From Candidatus Neoanaerotignum tabaqchaliae (GTDB lineage Bacteria; Bacillota; Clostridia; Lachnospirales; Anaerotignaceae): 11,653 bases of DNA. Location of the stretch: the NCBI GenBank assembly GCA_904420235.1, contig CAJFUS010000213.1:1-11653 (forward strand). Direction: 5' to 3'. Below the pieces are notes generated by a model that was given only the letters and a program-made list of their open reading frames with translations, was not told the DNA's origin and did no database searches. Made by a program: the position numbers and the translations under genes. Every line of letters starts with the position of its first letter. Positions within the stretch are counted from its first letter, which is position 1. This document shows positions 6,988 through 11,653 of the stretch, one piece after another.

Positions 6988-7419
6988 ATGCACTATTTAA
7001 AAGCGGGGGAATATACATATTTATCGGGGGAAATAAACGCACTGTACCATGAGGCGGCCGTAAAAATGGGCCTTTCAGACAGCGCGCAGAATATTTTGTA
7101 TGTGATTTGCGAAAAAGGCCAAAGCTGTCCGCAAAGCGAAATAAGCCGGCTTACGGGAATAAGCAGGCAAACAATTAACTCAGCCATAGGAAAGTTGAAA
7201 AAAGACGACATTGTGTATGTTCAGCAAGGTCAAGGAAGGAACACAATTATCTGCTTAACGGAAAAAGGGAAAAAATTGGCCGCTGAGAAAATCTATCCGC
7301 TGTTTGAGATTGAAAATAAAATATGGAACGAATGGACCATAGAGGAGCAGGAGCAGTATTTATTACTTACTAAAAAATATAGAGACGCTTTAAAAAAGTA
7401 TATAAAAAACATTTTTTAG
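6988..7419 (+). CDS. MarR-family winged-helix transcriptional regulator
   Basis: The 143-residue protein has the MarR layout: an N-terminal dimerisation helix, a helix-turn-helix at about residues 48-71 (PQSEISRLTGISRQTINSAIGKLKK), a wing at 75-90 (VYVQQGQGRNTIICLTEKG) and a C-terminal helical dimer arm. Such proteins repress their own operon and often neighbouring genes until a small ligand binds; the ligand here is unknown. ATG 6988 is chosen over the in-frame ATG at 6958 because AAGGAG at 6974-6979 lies 8 bases before it, and because 6958 falls on the predicted transcription start. Two operator-like palindromes in its promoter indicate autoregulation. The RNHCP gene follows 37 bases later with no terminator between, so it is probably co-transcribed. 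Confidence 0.88.
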   Translation: MHYLKAGEYTYLSGEINALYHEAAVKMGLSDSAQNILYVICEKGQSCPQSEISRLTGISRQTINSAIGKLKKDDIVYVQQGQGRNTIICLTEKGKKLAAEKIYPLFEIENKIWNEWTIEEQEQYLLLTKKYRDALKKYIKNIF

Positions 7420-7456
7420 GGCGGATTTCGTGATTTATTATAAGGAGAGGAGTTTT

Positions 7457-7888
7457 ATGAACAGAGAGAACAAAAGAAAAATGTATGAAAAAGGATATTA
7501 CAAAACCCATAACTGCAACGACAGTTTTACATGCAAGGTTTGCGGACGGCCTGTTGTTCCGTCAGGAGCCGGAAGCGGACACAGAAATCACTGCCCCAAC
7601 TGCCTTTCAAGCCTGCATTTAGACATTGAGCCGGGAGACAGAGAGGCCGACTGCGGCGGAATTATGGACCCAGTTGGCGTGTGGGTAAGAAAAAGCGGAG
7701 AGTGGGCAATTATCCACCGGTGCCGAAGATGCGGACACTTAAGCTCCAACAGGGTAGCGGCGGACGATAACCCAATGAAGCTTATGTCTATTGCCATGAG
7801 ACCGCTTTCCCAGCCGCCGTTTCCGCTTGAGCGCATTGAGGAAATGACGGCGCTTATGGGCGGCGACGGCAGTATTTATGCCGGATAA
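7457..7888 (+). CDS. RNHCP domain zinc-ribbon protein
   Basis: The 143-residue protein contains the signature H-R-N-H-C-P of the RNHCP family (residues 42-47). Cysteine pairs Cys26/Cys29 and Cys46/Cys49 should make one zinc ribbon; Cys89/Cys92, with Cys66 or nearby His, may form another metal site. The family's biochemical role is unknown; RNA or nucleic-acid binding is often guessed from the ribbon fold. The start is ATG 7457, supported by AAGGAGAGG at 7442-7450; the in-frame GTG at 7430 is upstream of that site and is rejected. Its position behind the MarR gene suggests it is controlled by that regulator, which is an inference. Confidence 0.82.
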   Translation: MNRENKRKMYEKGYYKTHNCNDSFTCKVCGRPVVPSGAGSGHRNHCPNCLSSLHLDIEPGDREADCGGIMDPVGVWVRKSGEWAIIHRCRRCGHLSSNRVAADDNPMKLMSIAMRPLSQPPFPLERIEEMTALMGGDGSIYAG

Positions 7889-7965
7889 ATGTTTTGTGAT
7901 ATGTAAAAATAAGCGGATAAAAAATAACCTCCCAATTGTGTGATTTTTACCCAACAAATCGGAAG

Positions 7966-8001
7966 GTTGATAGGTTTAAGCTTTGAAAGTTGATAGGTTT
8001 A
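7966..8001 (+). repeat. Short tandem direct repeat, period 23
   Basis: GTTGATAGGTTTA occurs at 7966-7978 and again at 7989-8001, each followed by (GA)AGCTT-like sequence. It lies between the RNHCP gene and the spo0A terminator. No function is apparent. Confidence 0.7.
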
Positions 8002-8021
8002 GAGCTTAAAAATACGTTCTT

Positions 8022-8070
8022 AAAAGGCGGTTTTGAAAATGTTGGTAGATATTGGAATTTTAAAACCGCC
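8022..8070 (-). terminator. Terminator of spo0A
   Basis: On the minus strand GGCGGTTTT and AAAACCGCC (plus positions 8062-8070 and 8026-8034) form a 9-base-pair stem, extended inward by ATTTT/AAAAT pairing. TTTTAAG follows on the minus strand. It begins 14 bases after the spo0A stop, so it should end that transcript. Confidence 0.72.
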
Positions 8071-8084
8071 CTAAAATCAATATT

Positions 8085-8909
8085 TCAGCTTGCCTTCTGC
8101 TCAAGGCGAAGTCTGTCAGCTATAAGCGCTATAAATTCGGAGTTTGTGGGCTTTCCCTTGTGGTTGTTTATAGTGTAGCCGAATATTGTGTCAATGGCCT
8201 CAATTTTGCCCCTGTTCCAAGCTACCTCAATGGCGTGGCGTATGGCTCTTTCCACGCGGGAGGGCGTTGTGTTGCACTTTTTGGCTATGGAAGGGTAAAG
8301 CTCTTTTGTGATGTAGTTAAGAACGTCCATGTTGTTAACGCTCATTATTATGGCCTCGCGCATATAGTGATAGCCTCTTATGTGGGCCGGAACGCCTATT
8401 TCGTGAAGTATGTTTGTAACCTTTGTTTCAAGGTCGTAGGCGGAGTTGTCAAAAACCGGCCTTTCACTTACCATGGTCATTGAGCTGGGCCTGTTGGTGA
8501 AAGCTGCGTTTATGGCCCTTGGCGCCGAGGAGCTTTTAAACTGTCTTATGCGGTTGGCTAAAGACTCCATGTCGAAGGGCTTAACAACGTAATAGTCGGC
8601 TCCCAGTTCAAAGGCTCTTTGAGATATTTTTTCCTGACTTAAGGCCGACAAAATTATGGACACAGGGCGCTTTTCGGCAGGACTTTGATTTAATTTATCA
8701 AGAACGCCCAATCCGTCAAGCCTTGGCATTATTCCGTCTATTATGGCAATGTCCGGATGTTTTTCGCAAATCATGTTATAGGCGTCAACACCGTCATAGG
8801 ATACCGACACAACTTCCATGTCGTCCTTTGAATTGAGAAAATTCTTCAGAATATCGCAAAAATCCTTGTTATCGTCAGCTATGGAAATCCTTATCTTATT
8901 TTGGTTCAA
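8085..8909 (-). CDS. spo0A: Sporulation master response regulator Spo0A
   Basis: Spo0A is the phosphorelay-activated master regulator of sporulation entry. The 274-residue product has an N-terminal receiver with acidic pocket Asp12/Asp13, phospho-acceptor Asp58 in IIDGIMPRLDG, switch Ser88 and Lys110 in VVKPFD. The C-terminal DNA-binding domain carries the nearly invariant EIGVPAHIRGYHYMREAI, the recognition region SRVERAIRHAIEVAW, and KPTNSEFIALIADRLRLE-KAS at the end. The start is TTG 8909, with GGAGGGG 5 bases upstream; this gives the usual family length of about 270. A longer frame up to 9077 adds 56 residues unlike Spo0A and runs back across the predicted promoter, so I reject it. spoIVB, the usual upstream neighbour, is not here; a CYTH gene lies upstream instead. 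Confidence 0.96.
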   Translation of the reverse strand: MNQNKIRISIADDNKDFCDILKNFLNSKDDMEVVSVSYDGVDAYNMICEKHPDIAIIDGIMPRLDGLGVLDKLNQSPAEKRPVSIILSALSQEKISQRAFELGADYYVVKPFDMESLANRIRQFKSSSAPRAINAAFTNRPSSMTMVSERPVFDNSAYDLETKVTNILHEIGVPAHIRGYHYMREAIIMSVNNMDVLNYITKELYPSIAKKCNTTPSRVERAIRHAIEVAWNRGKIEAIDTIFGYTINNHKGKPTNSEFIALIADRLRLEQKAS

Positions 8910-8991
8910 AATAACCCCTCCGTTTTTATTTATATTTGCTCTTATATCATGTTTATACCGTTTATTTGGAAAATATTTCCGTATATTGGAG

Positions 8992-9020
8992 ATTATAAAA
9001 TTCAAAAGGTTATTTTTCAA
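8992..9020 (-). promoter_or_regulatory. Sigma-A promoter of spo0A
   Basis: Read on the minus strand, TTGAAA (9020-9015) and TATAAT (8997-8992) are separated by 17 bases. RNA would start near 8985, giving a leader of about 75 bases before the TTG start. I looked for a Spo0A box (TGTCGAA) and a sigma-H promoter upstream and saw no clear match. Confidence 0.65.
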
Positions 9021-9336
9021 CGATTTTTTATCTACATAATAATCCATAAACTCACAAAATATAGTATTATCATACAATAAAACTGAAATATAACATAAAA
9101 AAATAGGGCATTTAGTAAAGGCTTGATGAACATTGACGATAAAAAATTAACAGCGCGTATAAACCGCCGGTTTATGTTGTAATAAGGCGCGGCCGCGTTA
9201 AGTGAAATATACGGCTTAAAAAATAAGAATTATTAACGATTGCGCCGGTATATATTTAGGCCTTAAACGGATTAAACCCTAAACATTTACGGACTGTCTG
9301 CAAAAATTGATGTTATTGACATTATTTGTTATATTT
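9021..9336. other. Intergenic stretch between the CYTH terminator and the spo0A promoter
   Basis: I see no gene in these 316 bases. They contain two perfect palindromes: ATAAACCG-C-CGGTTTAT (9159-9175) and CGCGGCCGCG (9188-9197), the latter a GC-only patch in AT-rich DNA. Either could be a protein-binding site, but nothing identifies one. Confidence 0.5.
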
Positions 9337-9370
9337 AAAAACCGCCATTTATATACGCGAAATCAGGCGG
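9337..9370 (-). terminator. Terminator of the CYTH-domain gene
   Basis: On the minus strand CCGCC (9370-9366) pairs with GGCGG (9346-9342). ATTT/AAAT pairing extends the stem inward past a two-base bulge, and TTTTT follows directly (9341-9337). It lies about 70 bases after the CYTH stop codon and separates this gene from spo0A. Confidence 0.75.
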
Positions 9371-9439
9371 ATTAAGAATAAATTACACCGCTTAAACAAT
9401 ATTTTTTGAAAATACTTTAGGCTATTGCGCTTTTGCCAT

Positions 9440-9898
9440 TTATTCTTGGGGAATTCCGTTTTCTATAAGCCATGTGTTTTTGTATCTGTTGTCGAGAGAT
9501 ATGTCTTTGCCGAACCACTGGGGCGGAACAAAACTTTCCATTTCTTCAACGGACTTAAATTCTACTTCTGTTGTTATAAGTCCATTAAGACTGCCGTGGT
9601 ATATGTCAACCTCGGCTGTGAGTCCTTTTTCAATGGGAATGAAATGTCGGGTTTTTAAAAGCTCTTCAGTGCAGCGCTTTTTTAAAAGACCGTCGTATTC
9701 ATATTTGGATATTTCCAGCTCAAATTCCTGACGGCACACACTTCCTCTGCCCTTAACCGTTAAAAAATATTTGTCTCCAAGGCGGCGTATTCTTATGGTA
9801 GGGCTTAAGGAGATATAGCTTTGGCTTATTTCCTTTTTTGGGTACTGCTCTATGTCAAAGGGCAGGGCTTTTGTTAGATATTTTTTTTCTATTTCCAT
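9440..9898 (-). CDS. CYTH domain protein (triphosphate tunnel metalloenzyme)
   Basis: The 152-residue protein belongs to the CYTH/triphosphate tunnel family, whose members hydrolyse inorganic triphosphate or other triphosphorylated substrates, or act as class IV adenylate cyclases. The signature ExExK is at the N-terminus (Glu2, Glu4, Lys6). Charged tunnel residues follow on alternating strands: RIRR (36-39), Lys49, Glu58/Glu60/Glu62, Arg84, Glu96/Asp98 and Glu111/Glu113. Size and motifs match short bacterial CYTH proteins, most likely a triphosphatase; the exact substrate cannot be read from sequence. The start ATG has AGGAGG 7 bases upstream (minus strand, 9911-9906). It is monocistronic, with its own terminator, and divergent from the DJ-1 gene. 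Confidence 0.85.
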   Translation of the reverse strand: MEIEKKYLTKALPFDIEQYPKKEISQSYISLSPTIRIRRLGDKYFLTVKGRGSVCRQEFELEISKYEYDGLLKKRCTEELLKTRHFIPIEKGLTAEVDIYHGSLNGLITTEVEFKSVEEMESFVPPQWFGKDISLDNRYKNTWLIENGIPQE

Positions 9899-9973
9899 TA
9901 TATTTCCTCCTGATTTTTTATTATTACTTTAACACACAGCCATGATTTTTTAAATAATCTGTTTTAAAAGCCG

Positions 9974-10055
9974 ACCGCATTAATAAAAAACTTGCCGTTT
10001 GCTAATTGTGTTCGTAAACTGAAAAACTGCCAAGATGCGGTTTAAAAATTTTTTT
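9974..10055. other. Structured inverted-repeat element in the CYTH/DJ-1 divergent region
   Basis: ACCGCAT (9974-9980) and ATGCGGT (10035-10041) form an outer 7-base-pair stem. Inside it CTTG/CAAG and GTTT/AAAC form an imperfect hairpin (9991-10034). On the plus strand the outer stem is followed by a T-run near 10049-10055. On the minus strand the inner hairpin is followed by six T residues (9990-9985), about 90 bases before the CYTH start. It could be a bidirectional terminator, a CYTH leader attenuator or a small RNA. Confidence 0.4.
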
Positions 10056-10248
10056 GATTTTCTGAATTTGGGAAAATTAATTATGACCGCGGAAAATAAT
10101 TCGCGGCTGGATTAAAAAAGTTTGTTTTGTTAAGTAAAAACGTCAGAAAAGGCGCGGAACTTATAATTTATGTTGTTTTAAAGCGAAATAAAAGTTTAAT
10201 TCTGTCTGTTTTCGGCGAAATGGCGGCCGTAATTTTTTTATCGGCGAA
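10056..10248. other. Remainder of the divergent intergenic region
   Basis: No gene is visible. A bulged GC hairpin, CCGCG with CGCGG (10087-10106), has no T-run after it. The CYTH promoter must lie somewhere upstream of 9912 on the minus strand, but I cannot identify clear boxes. Confidence 0.4.
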
Positions 10249-10278
10249 TTGAAGTGGATGACGGTTTTGTATTATAAT
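10249..10278 (+). promoter_or_regulatory. Promoter of the DJ-1 family gene
   Basis: TTGAAG (10249-10254) and a perfect TATAAT (10273-10278) are 18 bases apart. RNA would start near 10285, leaving a leader of about 55 bases before ATG 10341. Confidence 0.6.
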
Positions 10279-10340
10279 GTTTTTATTGATATAACAAAAA
10301 TAACTTTTTAAAGCTTTATATTTTAAGGAGAGTGGTTATA

Positions 10341-10892
10341 ATGAAAAAAGCGGCCGTATTTTTAGCAGACGGATTTGAGGAAGTTGAGGCCCTTACACAA
10401 ATTGACCTTTTAAGAAGGGCCGGAATAGATGTGAAAATTGTAGCCGTTGGGGAAGAAACTTTGGTTAAGGGCGCCCATAATATTGGAATTATGGCCGACG
10501 AGGGCTTTAATTATGACTCTCTTTTGGCCTTTGACGCCATTGTGCTTCCGGGCGGAATGCCGGGAACTGAAAATTTATATAATTTCGCGCCTCTTAAGGA
10601 CCTTATAAACAGGTTTAACGATGAAGGCAAAGTTATAGCGGCTATATGCGCCGCACCGTCGGTGTTCGGCAGAATGGGACTTCTGAACGGCAAAAAAGCC
10701 TGCTGCTATCCGGGCTTTGAGGGATACCTTAAGGGTGCCGTTGTTGAAACGGGCAGCGTGTCAAGGGACGGGAACGTAATAACATCCCGCGGCGTTGGAA
10801 CGGCCATAGACTTTGCCGCCGAAATAATAAAATCCCTTTTAAACGCGGAAACGGCCGACAGGGTTTTAAGGGAAATAATATACAGGCCCTGA
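10341..10892 (+). CDS. DJ-1/PfpI family protein (YajL/ThiJ-like)
   Basis: The 183-residue protein is a bacterial DJ-1-type protein; family members are reported as glyoxalase III-like, deglycase-like or redox-stress proteins, and the true role is debated. The conserved glutamate is Glu16 in GFEEVE, the reactive nucleophile is Cys103 in AAICAAPSVFG (the nucleophile elbow), and the C-terminal signature is VITSRGVGTAIDFA. The human DJ-1 His126 position reads Tyr in CCYPGFE, which is usual in this bacterial subgroup. The start is ATG 10341, with AAGGAG at 10325-10330 ten bases upstream; a GTG at 10332 overlaps the ribosome site and is rejected. It is first of a likely three-gene transcript. Confidence 0.9.
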   Translation: MKKAAVFLADGFEEVEALTQIDLLRRAGIDVKIVAVGEETLVKGAHNIGIMADEGFNYDSLLAFDAIVLPGGMPGTENLYNFAPLKDLINRFNDEGKVIAAICAAPSVFGRMGLLNGKKACCYPGFEGYLKGAVVETGSVSRDGNVITSRGVGTAIDFAAEIIKSLLNAETADRVLREIIYRP

Positions 10893-10924
10893 TTTACAAT
10901 AAAAAACATTTGGAAGTGTGATTT

Positions 10925-11446
10925 ATGAATAAGATACAGAAATATTTTCTCTACCGGCAGGGGCTTATAGACCAATATTTAAAAGGCGACATGACAAAGC
11001 GTGAGTATCTTAAAATGAATTACAACGCCGTTGTGCACAACGACATAGGTCCTTTTAAATATATGGACACCATAGAAAAAAGCCTTTACAACTATCAATA
11101 TTATAACGCCTTAGCCAAAGAGATGAAGTTTGAAATCACACGGGGAGGGGATATTGAAAGGCGCAGGGATTATGAGAGCCAAGCCGATTATTTTTACTCC
11201 AAAAAGGACAGGGCTACCCTTAAAGTGCTTGAAATGCTTGATTACAGGGGCGTTGAGGCCTATTTTATAAAGGTTAAAAGCAAGGCCCTTAAAGGACGGC
11301 TTTTTGAGATTGTGTGCGAAAACTGCTATGGAATGGTGCTCCACTCCACAAACACCCTTATACTTAACAGGCTTAGGGAGGAAGGAGCCTTCAGCGAGGG
11401 AACGAGGGTGTCGGTTATAGACGAATATGTTAACGCCAGATACTGA
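10925..11446 (+). CDS. DUF6648-like conserved protein of unknown function
   Basis: The 173-residue cytoplasmic protein has no signal peptide or membrane segment. The opening MNKIQKYFLYRQGLIDQYLKGDMTKREY, the central PFKYMDTIEKSLYNYQYYNALAKE, and the later YYSxKDRATLKVLEMLDYRGVEAYFIKVKS-like stretch match, from memory, the clostridial family DUF6648; I cannot confirm this by search. It is rich in Tyr, Lys and charged helices, with a single Cys pair (ENC near the C-terminus region and YGM after it) not arranged as a metal site. It starts 32 bases after the DJ-1 gene, with GGAAGTG a few bases before ATG 10925, and is probably in the same operon. Function is unknown. Confidence 0.75.
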   Translation: MNKIQKYFLYRQGLIDQYLKGDMTKREYLKMNYNAVVHNDIGPFKYMDTIEKSLYNYQYYNALAKEMKFEITRGGDIERRRDYESQADYFYSKKDRATLKVLEMLDYRGVEAYFIKVKSKALKGRLFEIVCENCYGMVLHSTNTLILNRLREEGAFSEGTRVSVIDEYVNARY

Positions 11447-11462
11447 AAAAGCATGTGATTAT

Positions 11463-11618
11463 ATGACTTGTCCGTACTGCGGAAAAGAAATGGAGGCCGG
11501 ATATTTCCACGGCTCAAAAGAATACAACTGGGTTAAAGAAAATGGGCCGTCTAAAAGGGAACGCCCTATGGGGACCGCTTTCACTGTTGGCAGACGTGTT
11601 GGACAATATAGTATGTGA
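11463..11618 (+). CDS. Small zinc-knuckle protein (DUF6487-like), possibly truncated by an in-frame TGA
   Basis: The N-terminus MTCPYCGKEMEAGYF matches small clostridial CPYCG zinc-ribbon proteins (DUF6487-like, from memory). Those usually carry a second CxxC near their C-terminus. Here the frame stops at TGA (11616-11618) after 51 residues, with only one CxxC (Cys3/Cys6). Reading on in the same frame gives GVTLKGFMCEK and then a codon starting TG at the window edge, which looks like the missing second knuckle. So the gene may be a nonsense-mutated pseudogene, or the stop may be a sequence error. The start follows the previous stop by 16 bases and lacks a clear ribosome site; a longer frame from 11427 overlaps the upstream gene. 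Confidence 0.6.
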   Translation: MTCPYCGKEMEAGYFHGSKEYNWVKENGPSKRERPMGTAFTVGRRVGQYSM

Positions 11619-11653
11619 GGAGTTACTCTTAAAGGCTTTATGTGTGAGAAATG

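Noticed and set aside
8160..8483. 107-codon plus-strand frame inside spo0A
   Set aside because: It is antisense to the most conserved part of spo0A and has no motif of its own.
8910..9077. 56-residue N-terminal extension of spo0A
   Set aside because: It is unlike any Spo0A, crosses the predicted TTGAAA/TATAAT promoter, and a good GGAGGGG site marks the TTG start at 8909.
9425..9731. Plus-strand open frames over the CYTH gene
   Set aside because: They are shadows of the minus-strand CYTH gene, which has the ExExK motif, a ribosome site and a terminator.

Overview
The window looks like chromosome from an anaerobic, spore-forming lineage of Clostridia (Firmicutes). It holds an unmistakable spo0A, a split ferredoxin-linked glutamate synthase operon of the archaeal/clostridial type, strong AGGAGG-like ribosome binding sites, AT-rich intergenic DNA with consensus TTGACA/TATAAT promoters, and coding sequence rich in ATA, AGG and CTT codons. 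I cannot place it more precisely from sequence alone. I see no tRNA, rRNA, CRISPR array, insertion sequence or phage gene.

Positions 1-429 are a non-coding leader that ends in a very strong intrinsic terminator just ahead of the first gene. Positions 430-5450 are one tightly packed plus-strand operon: glutaminase domain (gltB1), FMN/Fe-S synthase domain (gltB2), a four-cluster ferredoxin, an FAD/NAD(P)H oxidoreductase, and the GXGXG beta-helix domain (gltB3). Three of the four junctions overlap or nearly overlap. Together the products should form a glutamate synthase in which the reductase and ferredoxin bring electrons, the glutaminase releases ammonia, and the synthase domain makes glutamate from 2-oxoglutarate. 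The leader terminator competes with a small hairpin whose six-base loop fits the A1/G4 pattern of ANTAR antiterminator targets. This is the most interesting regulatory signal in the window.

Positions 5450-6957 contain a terminator, about 570 bases with no convincing gene, a minus-strand four-helix membrane protein of the 'putative ABC transporter permease' family, and a divergent intergenic region. Positions 6926-7888 hold a MarR-type regulator, with a consensus promoter and two operator-like copies, followed by an RNHCP zinc-ribbon gene.

Positions 8022-9020 hold spo0A on the minus strand, with its own promoter, a TTG start and a terminator; spoIVB is not beside it here. A CYTH-domain gene follows on the minus strand (9440-9898) with a clear terminator. 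Divergent from it is a plus-strand cluster: a DJ-1/PfpI-family protein, a DUF6648-like protein, and a small zinc-knuckle protein whose frame meets an early TGA just before the window ends.
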